In this document: positions 1 to 6,803 of the stretch, piece after piece
Layout: each line of letters opens with the position of its first letter
How positions within the stretch are numbered: the first letter of the stretch is position 1
Origin: Planctomycetaceae bacterium
GTDB taxonomy: Bacteria; Planctomycetota; Planctomycetia; Planctomycetales; Planctomycetaceae
Direction of reading: 5' to 3'
Assembly: GCA_003445035.1 (NCBI GenBank)
Contig: DLVV01000093.1
Location: forward strand, 7,336 to 19,727
Length of the DNA stretch: 12,392 bases
Translations under genes and position numbers: made by a program
Notes under the pieces: generated by a model
Told to the model about the DNA's origin: nothing
The model's input: only the letters and a program-made list of their open reading frames with translations
The model's database searches: none

Positions 1-98
1 AACCAGCCGCCCAGCAGCGAGACGATCGCGATCAGGACGGAATAGACCAGCAGGGTGAGCACGGTGGATCGCCGACTCGAGGCGGGGGAGGGAACCAA
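1..98 (-). CDS. Partial N-terminus of a membrane protein
   Basis: An open minus-strand frame enters from the left edge and holds only the N-terminal ~32 residues. From the TTG at 98-96 it reads a short polar, basic stretch (PSPASSRRST), then a strongly hydrophobic segment (VLTLLVYSVLIAIVSLLGGW). This looks like a first transmembrane helix with a positively charged cytoplasmic side. An in-frame stop lies just upstream (near 126-128), so the start must be the TTG at 98 or the GTG at 62; neither has a clear Shine-Dalgarno. The family cannot be told from this fragment. It diverges from tRNA-Gln. It could also be a chance frame, but a clean helix placed directly after an Arg pair argues for a real gene. 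Confidence 0.45.
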   Translation of the reverse strand, partial: MVPSPASSRRSTVLTLLVYSVLIAIVSLLGGW

Positions 99-152
99 CG
101 AGAGATGATTGGCGCGTTGGCGGCATCAAACTCGTAAGCCGTCGATTCTAGA

Positions 153-187
153 CGCCGCCGGGGGCGAATCCCAAGGCACCGGCGGCG
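153..187. repeat. GC-rich inverted repeat (hairpin) upstream of tRNA-Gln
   Basis: CGCCGCCGG at 153-161 is a perfect 9-bp inverted match to CCGGCGGCG at 179-187. The 17-nt loop can itself pair GGG (162-164) with CCC (170-172). No T-run follows on either strand. It lies between the divergent left-edge gene and the tRNA-Gln promoter. It could be a terminator-like structure, a cruciform or a protein site. Confidence 0.5.
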
Positions 188-194
188 GATAGCA

Positions 195-223
195 TTCGCG
201 CCGCAAGAGACGATGGCTATACT
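195..223 (+). promoter_or_regulatory. Likely sigma-70-type promoter of tRNA-Gln
   Basis: TTCGCG at 195-200 is a weak -35 candidate. It is followed after 17 bp by TATACT at 218-223, a good -10 with five of six consensus bases. The -10 ends 14 bp before the first base of the tRNA, which suits a short leader. The assignment rests on pattern and position only. Confidence 0.45.
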
Positions 224-237
224 CGGCCCACGCTTCT

Positions 238-308
238 TGCCCGATAGTGTAATGGTAGCACGAGTGACTCTGAATCACTTAGTCTAGGTTCAAATCCTAG
301 TCGGGCAA
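238..308 (+). tRNA. tRNA-Gln (anticodon CUG)
   Basis: The sequence folds as a full cloverleaf. The acceptor stem pairs TGCCCGA (238-244) with TCGGGCA (301-307), with discriminator A at 308. The D stem is GTG/CAC (247-249 with 259-261). The anticodon stem AGTGA/TCACT encloses the loop CTCTGAA, with anticodon CTG at 270-272, which reads CAG codons. The T arm is CTAGG-TTCAAAT-CCTAG. The U1-A72 first pair is typical of tRNA-Gln. CCA is not encoded and must be added after transcription. The gene is on the plus strand, converging on the amidohydrolase gene, whose stop lies about 50 bp away. Confidence 0.95.
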
Positions 309-311
309 CTT

Positions 312-340
312 GTTCCGGGGTGTTCTCCCCTGCCGGGAAC
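312..340 (+). terminator. Possible hairpin terminator after tRNA-Gln
   Basis: GTTCC (312-316) pairs with GGAAC (336-340), and inside it GGGG (317-320) pairs with CCCC (327-330) across a TGTTCT loop, leaving a 5-nt bulge. It begins four bases after the tRNA, between convergent genes, so position suits termination in both directions. No T-tract follows, so an intrinsic Rho-independent role is uncertain. Confidence 0.35.
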
Positions 341-361
341 AGTCACGCATCCGGTTGGTGG

Positions 362-1384
362 CTATTGGCCGTTCGCCGAGCCCTCGTCCTCGCCGATGCC
401 CAGGGCCGTTGCGGCGTTTCGCCAGAAGATTCCTTCGATCTGGTCTCGTGACAGTTCGGCCGTTTCGGCTGCGAACTTCAGGGACATCAGTTGCTCGTAG
501 ACCGACAGGATCGGTCGGCCGTCGCAGTGGGGGAACTGCAGTCCGGCCACGTCGGCATCGAAGTGCTGCCAGGCACGACCCAGGGCCGCGTAGTGGCCGT
601 GGAAGAACGCGGCCCCCACACCGTCGGACCCCCAGAAAATGCGGCTGGGATCTTCCCCCGTCAACAGTGTCACGTACGGGCGAACGTCGGTGACCGCTGA
701 CGTGTCGTAGTGAATGTTGGGCATGTCTCGCAGACGCTCGATCGCATGCTTGATTGGCCAGTAGGTGAAACTGCGTGCACAGTGGGCCAGGATCCAGCGA
801 ACGTTGGGGTACCGACGGGTCGTGAATTCCTCGAGATCGTCGAGGTTGTGGGTGTCGGCACAGCCGTCGAACCGTGACAGGTGCATGGTGACCCACCAGC
901 CGTGCTGGTTGGCCAGTTCGAGCTGCTCGTGAGGCAGGAACTCGTGGATGCGGCACTGGGCGATGTCGCCGGTCACCGAGTAGGTGCGGTAGGGCTTCAG
1001 CCCCACGAACTGGGGGTTCTGCATGTCCCGTTCGATGTCCTCGAGTTGGCACGAGGGCGTGACCAGGCGGTTGTGTCGAATTCCGGGGATCCCCGCGATT
1101 TCCTGCCGAACCGATTCGACATGCTTGGCCACGTCGATGCCGCTGTAGGGAGTTCCCAGGATCAGGTACTGCATTTTCCGACCGGGGTAGAGGACCTCGG
1201 CCCATGAGTTGAGCGTCTCGAGCGTGTCCTCGGGGCGACTGCCGCCGGTGTCGGGATCCGAGTGATTCGAATGCCAGTAACAGTGGATGTGAGCATCGAG
1301 GACACGGTCGGGGACAAAGTCAGCCAGTTCCTCGTCCCAGATCACTCGGTCACAGTCACGATAGTCGATCTTGAGTTCTGTCAT
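362..1384 (-). CDS. Amidohydrolase-family (amidohydrolase 2-type) metal-dependent hydrolase
   Basis: About 340 residues, a normal length for a single TIM-barrel amidohydrolase of the Amidohydro_2 type. This family hydrolyses, hydrates or decarboxylates small organic acids, esters or lactones using one active-site metal. Visible signature residues are the HxH of strand 1 (DAHIHCY, His32/His34), a His in the middle of the barrel (VTMHLSR, His168), a further His (ILAHCARS, His201) and the catalytic Asp (FWGSDG, Asp254). There is no signal peptide, so it is cytoplasmic. I chose ATG at 1384 because AGGGAG lies 11 bases upstream; a GTG at 1396 in the same frame would add four residues but would overlap that Shine-Dalgarno. 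It diverges from the cupin gene across about 165 bp, which suggests shared control. The substrate cannot be predicted. Confidence 0.85.
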   Translation of the reverse strand: MTELKIDYRDCDRVIWDEELADFVPDRVLDAHIHCYWHSNHSDPDTGGSRPEDTLETLNSWAEVLYPGRKMQYLILGTPYSGIDVAKHVESVRQEIAGIPGIRHNRLVTPSCQLEDIERDMQNPQFVGLKPYRTYSVTGDIAQCRIHEFLPHEQLELANQHGWWVTMHLSRFDGCADTHNLDDLEEFTTRRYPNVRWILAHCARSFTYWPIKHAIERLRDMPNIHYDTSAVTDVRPYVTLLTGEDPSRIFWGSDGVGAAFFHGHYAALGRAWQHFDADVAGLQFPHCDGRPILSVYEQLMSLKFAAETAELSRDQIEGIFWRNAATALGIGEDEGSANGQ

Positions 1385-1548
1385 TCCGGTAGCCACTCCC
1401 TGGTTTCTATGAACGGGACCAGTTTAGTTCGACTCGGCCGTGCTTTTCCATTTCGCGACGCGGTTTTCGTTTGCTCCACCGCTGGCATAGAGGTTCAATA
1501 CCCGGTCTTTTCGTCGCACAGATTCTTTTTGTCGCACTGGAGCACAGG

Positions 1549-2034
1549 ATGCCGATTGCCAACTGGAAGACCCAGTCCCACAACCTCGTTCAGAGTCTGT
1601 TGTTCGCCAATCCCCATCGGGTGATCCGCATGCTGGTCCGAAACGAGAAGGGCGAGCGGCAGGAACGCAGCGAAATTCCCGCCCCGGTGCTGCGGATCTA
1701 CGAGACCGAGGCGCCGCCGGAGCGGATGTGCCTGCGGACGATACAGTGCGTGCAGCACATGCTGATTCCCCCGGGGCATCGGCACGTGCAGGAACTGCAT
1801 ATTCATCCTGATGCCGAGGAACTGGTGGTGGTGATGAGTGGCAGCGGGACCGCGTTTCTCGACGGCGAGAGTTCTCCGGTCACCGCGGGCGACGTGATCC
1901 ACATCCCGCCTGACACCGAGCACGAAATTCGCAACACCAGCGACGAATTGCTGGGCGTGCTGTTCCTGGCAGCACCGGTTGGCGAGGGGCTGACCCGGTT
2001 GGCCGAAGCTCAGGCGAAGGATTCGGCCGAGTGA
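1549..2034 (+). CDS. Cupin-domain protein (single cupin_2 fold)
   Basis: A 161-residue protein with a conserved metal-binding cupin. Motif 1 is HIHPDAEELVVVMSGSG, with ligands His84, His86 and Glu90 or Glu91. Motif 2 is GDVIHIPPDTEHEIRN, giving His125. A second HxH (His77, His79) lies just before motif 1. About 60 N-terminal residues before the barrel have no recognised motif. Small cupins act as isomerases, dioxygenases or sugar-binding sensors, so the reaction is open. The frame stays open upstream to an ATG at 1471, but ATG at 1549 has GGAG six bases before it and gives a sensible N-terminus. It has no signal peptide. It is divergent from the amidohydrolase and 44 bp upstream of the DUF1549/DUF1553 gene on the same strand, so co-transcription with that gene is possible. 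Confidence 0.85.
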   Translation: MPIANWKTQSHNLVQSLLFANPHRVIRMLVRNEKGERQERSEIPAPVLRIYETEAPPERMCLRTIQCVQHMLIPPGHRHVQELHIHPDAEELVVVMSGSGTAFLDGESSPVTAGDVIHIPPDTEHEIRNTSDELLGVLFLAAPVGEGLTRLAEAQAKDSAE

Positions 2035-2078
2035 TCGGACTGTGTGATCAGTGACGTGACTGATTATCCTGATAGTCC

Positions 2079-3995
2079 ATGAAGTTGTTCGTTCTCCACA
2101 GATGGGTCGCCTTTCTGGCCGTGGCGGTCGTCGTCGTGACCGGGTCGGTTCGGGCCGAGGATCGCCGGCCGCACTGGGCTTTTCAGCCGGTCCGCCGTCA
2201 CGCGGTGCCCGACGTTCCGGGCCCGACCGCGATCGACCGTTTTGTGAGGGACCGCCTGTCATCCCGGCGACTGGCTCCATCGGAAGCCGCTCCCGAAACG
2301 GTCCAGGTTCGCCGCGTGACCCTGGACCTCACCGGTTTGCTTCCGACGGCCGAGTCGGTTGCCGATTACGTGGGCGATCGTCGTCCGGATCGCTGGGAAC
2401 GGCTGGTTGATCGGTTGCTCACGTCACCGCATTTCGGGGAACGCTGGGGCCGCCACTGGCTGGACCTGGCCCGTTACGCCGACAGCAGTGGCTACGAAGC
2501 CGACACCCCGCGACAGATCTGGCCCTACCGCGACTGGGTGATTGATGCGTGGAATGCCGATATGCCGTTCGAGCGGTTTGTCACCGAACAACTGGCCGGG
2601 GACCTGCTGCCCGGAGGGGGGGTGTCGCAGAAGATCGCCACCGGCTTCCAATGCAACGTGATCTACGATCACGGGGTCCGTTACGAGGCGATTGTCGACC
2701 AGGTGCAGACGGTTGGTTCGGTCTTCCTGGGACTCACACTGGGATGTGCGCAGTGTCATACCCACAAGACCGACCCGGTCTCGCATGAGGAGTTTTACCG
2801 GCTCTACGCGTTCTTCAACGAGACGGCGATGGAGCGGTTCTCGCTGCCGGGATTTGATCCCGGGTACCGTGACGGTCTGGTTGTTGCGAAGGATAAGCAG
2901 AAGGACCGGCCCAGCGGCCCCGCCACCCTGGTCCTCAAGTCGGCTCCTCAGCCCACACACATCTTCGAGCAAGGGGATCCCGCCCAGCCGGGGCCGAAAG
3001 TGGTAACGGGATTTCCCGCGTTTCTGCCTGTCAGGGAGGTTCGTGGTCCCGCGGCGGCGCCGCCCAGTCGCATCGACCTCGCAGGTTGGATTCTCTCGGA
3101 TCAGAATCCCCTCACCGATCGCGTCACGGTCAACCGGGTCTGGCAGCGGTTGTTTGGTCGGGGCCTGGTGGAGACGGAAAATGATTTCGGAATGCAGACA
3201 CCGTCCCCGTTGCATCTGGAACTGCTGGATCACCTGGCCCTGGAATTCCGGCGGCACAAACGGCGATTCAAGCCACTGATTCGTTCGATTGTTCTCTCGG
3301 CGACCTATCGCCAATCCAGCCGCACGCGAGCCGAACTGTCGGCCGTTGATGCGGAGAACCGGCTGCTGGGTCGGCAACGGAGGTTACGGCTTGAGGCCGA
3401 GGTGATTCGCGACATCACCCTGCAGGCCGGCGGGATCCTGTCCACGAAGATGAAGGGGCCGAGCGTGTTCCCTGATCAAACGGCCGGCGTGCTCGACGCA
3501 CGTGCGACGGCCGCGAAATGGACACCGAGTTCGGGTGAGGATCGCTGGCGACGGGGCATGTACACCTGGCACTGGCGACTGACGCCTCATCCGCTGAAAC
3601 CGCTGTTCGATGCTCCCGAGGGCGTGACCTCCTGCACCCGTCGCGATCGGTCCAACGTCCCCGTGCAGGCGCTGGCACTGCTCAATGACAGTTCCTTTTA
3701 TACAGCCGCTCGGGGCCTGGGCGGATGGGGCTGGAAACGAGGCAAGGCGAACTCCGAACGGGTCGACGCCCTGTTTTTCCGGTGCCTCGGGCGTATTCCC
3801 TCGCAGATCGAACGGACGGTGTTGTTGAACCTGCTGGCCGATCAACGGAGGACGCTGGTCAGCGACGTTCCGGCCTGTCGTGCGATCCTGGGGATCGATG
3901 CCGCCGCCGACGGAGACGGCCTGGCGGACCGGGCTGCGTGGGTGCTGGTCGCACGAGCGGTGCTCAATCTCGACGAGTTCTTTACCCGGGAATGA
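2079..3995 (+). CDS. Secreted DUF1549/DUF1553 protein without N-terminal cytochrome domain
   Basis: 638 residues. An N-terminal Sec signal (basic, then AFLAVAVVVVTG, cleavage likely after Ala26 in SVRA-ED) is followed directly by the HWAFQPV segment that in this family normally comes after a planctomycete cytochrome-C-like domain. That domain is absent here. DUF1549 spans about residues 48-255, with the conserved GERWGRHWLDLARYADS stretch and a CAQCH heme-type motif at 223-227. DUF1553 runs from RIDLAGW (residue 331) to about 590, with NRVWQRLFGRGLVE and RSNVPVQALALLND. The family is very abundant in planctomycetes, is exported, and has no established biochemical function; the CxxCH suggests covalent heme and redox activity. 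There is no clear Shine-Dalgarno before the ATG. Its stop overlaps the following DUF1501 start (ATGA), the usual arrangement for this pair. Confidence 0.93.
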   Translation: MKLFVLHRWVAFLAVAVVVVTGSVRAEDRRPHWAFQPVRRHAVPDVPGPTAIDRFVRDRLSSRRLAPSEAAPETVQVRRVTLDLTGLLPTAESVADYVGDRRPDRWERLVDRLLTSPHFGERWGRHWLDLARYADSSGYEADTPRQIWPYRDWVIDAWNADMPFERFVTEQLAGDLLPGGGVSQKIATGFQCNVIYDHGVRYEAIVDQVQTVGSVFLGLTLGCAQCHTHKTDPVSHEEFYRLYAFFNETAMERFSLPGFDPGYRDGLVVAKDKQKDRPSGPATLVLKSAPQPTHIFEQGDPAQPGPKVVTGFPAFLPVREVRGPAAAPPSRIDLAGWILSDQNPLTDRVTVNRVWQRLFGRGLVETENDFGMQTPSPLHLELLDHLALEFRRHKRRFKPLIRSIVLSATYRQSSRTRAELSAVDAENRLLGRQRRLRLEAEVIRDITLQAGGILSTKMKGPSVFPDQTAGVLDARATAAKWTPSSGEDRWRRGMYTWHWRLTPHPLKPLFDAPEGVTSCTRRDRSNVPVQALALLNDSSFYTAARGLGGWGWKRGKANSERVDALFFRCLGRIPSQIERTVLLNLLADQRRTLVSDVPACRAILGIDAAADGDGLADRAAWVLVARAVLNLDEFFTRE

Positions 3996-5422
3996 CGATG
4001 GCCATCGACAACATCTTGCCTGCCGCTGGCTCAACGGATGTGTCCCGCCGCGCGTTGTTCGGCGCCGGTGGCGTGTCGCTGGCCTCACTGGCGATGTCCA
4101 AATTGGCCACTGCTGCCAACGGCGCGACGTCGCCACGGTCGCACTTTGCCCCTCGGGCCCGCTCGGTGATCTTTCTCTTCCAGGTCGGAGGGCCCAGCCA
4201 GTTGGACCTGTTTGATCCGAAGCCGGAATTGAACCGGCGGGACGGGCAGGAGTTGCCCGAGAGTCTCCTGAAGCAGGTCACGTTCGCTCAGATCCAGGAA
4301 AAGCGGCCGCGTTTGATGGGGTCTCCCTACCGGTTCCGCCGCCACGGCGAAAGTGGAGCGTGGGTTTCGGAGCTGGCTCCGCACATGGCCGGGATTGTCG
4401 ACCGCATCACGATCGCCCGCACGTTGCGGACCGATGACACAAACCACATGTTTGCTGAACTGTTGATGAACACCGGCTGGCGGCGGTTTGGCCGTCCGAG
4501 CCTGGGCAGTTGGGTGGCCTATGGCCTGGGCAGCGAATCGCAGGAGATGCCGGCGTTCCTGGTGCTCGGTTCCAAGCCGCGCAGCAAGAGTGCCAACTAC
4601 GGCAGCGGGTTCCTGCCGTCCCAGTTCCAGGGAACGGTGTTGCGAGACGCCGGAGAACCGATCGTGAACCTGGCCAACCCGCCCGGAGTCACACCGGGAC
4701 GGCAGCGGCTCACGATCGACGCGATCAACCGTTTGAACCTCCGGCGGCTGGAAGCCACCGGCGACGATGAGATCCGGGCCCGGATTGCCAGCTACGAGAT
4801 GGCCTTTCGGATGCAGGCTCGGGCTCCGGAGTTGCTCTCCCTGGGCGGAGAGACTCGTGAGACGCTGGGCCTGTACGGGATTGATGATCCCACGAAACCG
4901 TCGTTTGCGCGAAACTGCCTGCTGGCCCGGAGACTGGTCGAGAAGGGAGTCCGGTTTGTCCAGGTGTTCCACGGTGACTGGGATCACCACACCGATATCG
5001 GCAACCGGTTGCCTCACGAGTGCCGTGTCACCGACCAGGGGTCGGCCGCACTGGTGATCGACCTGGCCCGTCGCGGGCTGCTCGATGACACGCTGGTCAT
5101 CTGGGGTGGGGAACTGGGACGGACCCCCGTGGCGCAGAAGCCGATGGCGGCGGGGGGCCGCGTGGGCCGGGATCACCAGATCGAAGCCTTCACGATGTGG
5201 ATGGCCGGCGGCGGGGTGCGGCCCGGCCAGGTCATTGGCGACACCAACGACCTGGGGTGTTTACCGACCGAGGACGGCTGGCACGTCTATGACCTGCAGG
5301 CGACGATCCTGCACGCGCTGGGGTTGGATCACGAGCGGTTGACGTACCGCTACGAGGGACGCGAGTTCCGCCTGACCGACATTCACGGCGAGGTGAAACC
5401 GGAGCTGTTCTCGCGGGCGTGA
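3992..5422 (+). CDS. DUF1501 protein, Tat-exported, partner of the DUF1549/DUF1553 protein
   Basis: 476 residues, full length for DUF1501, a family related to alkaline phosphatases and sulfatases. A twin-arginine leader is present (SRRALFGAGG, Arg19-Arg20, then a small hydrophobic core), so export of a folded, possibly metal-loaded protein is likely. Conserved blocks are FLFQVGGPSQLDLFDPKP near the N-terminus, HGDWDHHTD (Asp329 onward), VIWGGELGRTP and GRDHQIEAFTMWMAGGG, which are the expected metal-site stretches. The ATG at 3992 overlaps the upstream TGA by four bases, implying translational coupling; an ATG two codons later is also possible, and the longer in-frame extension back to 3725 is only read-through inside the upstream gene. 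Substrate is unknown. The gene ends one base from the stop of the convergent oxidoreductase. Confidence 0.93.
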   Translation: MTMAIDNILPAAGSTDVSRRALFGAGGVSLASLAMSKLATAANGATSPRSHFAPRARSVIFLFQVGGPSQLDLFDPKPELNRRDGQELPESLLKQVTFAQIQEKRPRLMGSPYRFRRHGESGAWVSELAPHMAGIVDRITIARTLRTDDTNHMFAELLMNTGWRRFGRPSLGSWVAYGLGSESQEMPAFLVLGSKPRSKSANYGSGFLPSQFQGTVLRDAGEPIVNLANPPGVTPGRQRLTIDAINRLNLRRLEATGDDEIRARIASYEMAFRMQARAPELLSLGGETRETLGLYGIDDPTKPSFARNCLLARRLVEKGVRFVQVFHGDWDHHTDIGNRLPHECRVTDQGSAALVIDLARRGLLDDTLVIWGGELGRTPVAQKPMAAGGRVGRDHQIEAFTMWMAGGGVRPGQVIGDTNDLGCLPTEDGWHVYDLQATILHALGLDHERLTYRYEGREFRLTDIHGEVKPELFSRA

Positions 5423-5423
5423 A

Positions 5424-6725
5424 TCACACCTGCCAGCCGGCCCGGAAGGCCGGCTTGATCAGGCCGCTGGCCCGGGGGTTACCCGTCACCGTCAGTGTCT
5501 TGTGGTCCCAGCCGAAGCCGTCGCCGCCGGCCCGGTAGGCCACGTTGCCCAGCAGGACCGCTTCGGTCAGCGGTCCCGAGTAATCGAAGTGGCAGGTGGC
5601 CGGACCGCCTCCGCGGATTGCTGCGGTCCATTCGCGGTAGAAACCCGGCGAGTCGGCGACCTTCTTCACCTCCAGCTTGGCGCCCTTGAATTTCGCTTCC
5701 GGCAGCAGTTGTCGTTTCGAGAACCCGCACAGCAGCATGCCCTCGCTGCCGATGAACAACGTGTTGTTGCCGCCGGCGGAAAGCCCGTGCTTTCTCAGGA
5801 TGTCGGGTCCTTTCTGTGCGTGGTACCAGTGCAGCATCACCTCGGGGCGGTTGGCTTTGGAGGGGAACTTCATGTGAGTCGCCATCGACCTGGGGGTCGT
5901 CAGCGAGTGGACCGGTGGTCCCGAGGCCGAGACGTGGGTCGGGTAGTCAAGATCCAGGGCCCAGAAGGGAATGTCCAGGATGTGGCAGCCCCAGTTGCCG
6001 GTCTCGCCCGTGCCGTAGTCCCACCAGAACCGCCAGCCGTAGGGGCAGTAGGTCGAGTGGTAGGGCCGCGGGGCGACCGGGCCCTGCCAGAGATCCCAGT
6101 CCAGGTGGGCCGGGACGTCGGGACGGTTGTCGGGCACCTTGGACATGCCGCGATTTCCGCCGATCCAGCTGTGGACTTCGGTGACCGTGCCGATCGCGCC
6201 GGCCTGGATCAACTCGACCACGCGGTGGACGTTGGGGATCGTGTGGCGCTGGACACCCAGTTGCGTGGCGACCTTCTGTTTGCGGGCCAGGTCGGTCATC
6301 TGCCGGACTTCCCAGATCGAGTGGGCCATCGGCTTTTCGCAGTAGAGGTGTTTGCCGAGTTGCAGGGCGGCCATCGACGGATGGAAGTGGGTGTGGTCGG
6401 GAGTGCTGATGACGACCGCATCGACCTGCTTGGCCACCGCGTCGTACATCTTGCGGAAGTCCTTGAACTTCCGGGCCTTGGGGTACCGCTGATAGGCCTT
6501 TCCGGCTCTCGCGTCGTCCACGTCGCACAGCGCGACGACATTTTCTCCCAGCCGAACCATCGACCCGAGGTTGGCCGCTCCACGGCCACCGATTCCGATA
6601 AAGGCCACGTCGATCTTCTCGTTGGCCGCGGCGTGAGCCCGACGGTTGCCGGTGCCCAGGAACAGGCCGGTGCCGACCGCTGCGGCACTTTTCATCATGT
6701 CACGACGATTGATCGAGTGGATCAT
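5424..6725 (-). CDS. Gfo/Idh/MocA-family oxidoreductase with Tat signal
   Basis: 433 residues. The N-terminus INRRDMMKSAAAVGTGLFLG (Arg7-Arg8) is a Tat leader, placing the enzyme outside the cytoplasmic membrane. A Rossmann fold follows: FIGIGGRG at 42-49 binds NAD(P), ALCDVDD (65-71) closes strand 2, STPDHTHFHPS (107-117) is the usual post-strand segment, and CEKPMA contains the EKP signature (130-132). A catalytic-type His lies in NWGCHILD (His248). The C-terminal domain resembles the planctomycete bacterial-type Gfo C-terminus. These enzymes oxidise or epimerise sugars and cyclitols; the substrate is not predictable. ATG at 6725 has GGAG eight bases upstream and places the leader at the N-terminus; the open frame to 6791 is rejected. 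It follows the second DUF1501 gene by 78 bp on the same strand and is probably co-transcribed with it. Confidence 0.93.
   Translation of the reverse strand: MIHSINRRDMMKSAAAVGTGLFLGTGNRRAHAAANEKIDVAFIGIGGRGAANLGSMVRLGENVVALCDVDDARAGKAYQRYPKARKFKDFRKMYDAVAKQVDAVVISTPDHTHFHPSMAALQLGKHLYCEKPMAHSIWEVRQMTDLARKQKVATQLGVQRHTIPNVHRVVELIQAGAIGTVTEVHSWIGGNRGMSKVPDNRPDVPAHLDWDLWQGPVAPRPYHSTYCPYGWRFWWDYGTGETGNWGCHILDIPFWALDLDYPTHVSASGPPVHSLTTPRSMATHMKFPSKANRPEVMLHWYHAQKGPDILRKHGLSAGGNNTLFIGSEGMLLCGFSKRQLLPEAKFKGAKLEVKKVADSPGFYREWTAAIRGGGPATCHFDYSGPLTEAVLLGNVAYRAGGDGFGWDHKTLTVTGNPRASGLIKPAFRAGWQV
5435..5455 (+). terminator. Perfect hairpin 13 bp after the DUF1501 stop, inside the convergent gene
   Basis: AGCCGGCC (5435-5442) and GGCCGGCT (5448-5455) form a perfect 8-bp GC-rich stem with the 5-nt loop CGGAA. 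It begins 12 bases after the DUF1501 stop and is followed on the plus strand by a single extra T and then GATC, so there is no long T-tract. It lies within the last codons of the minus-strand oxidoreductase. It may end or stabilise the plus-strand transcript, but it also encodes protein on the other strand. Confidence 0.45.
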
Positions 6726-6803
6726 GGAGGAGACTCCGTTGGCGGGTGGTCGTTGGGCGGACAGCGTGATCGGTCGGCCGGGTGTCGGCAATGTCCGGCA
6801 GGG

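Noticed and set aside
1495..2280. Minus-strand open frame across the cupin and the start of DUF1549
   Set aside because: It crosses two real genes, is Arg/Pro-rich and has no family signature.
4085..5176. Long minus-strand open frame opposite the first DUF1501 gene
   Set aside because: Shadow of a well-supported gene; no motifs, no Shine-Dalgarno.
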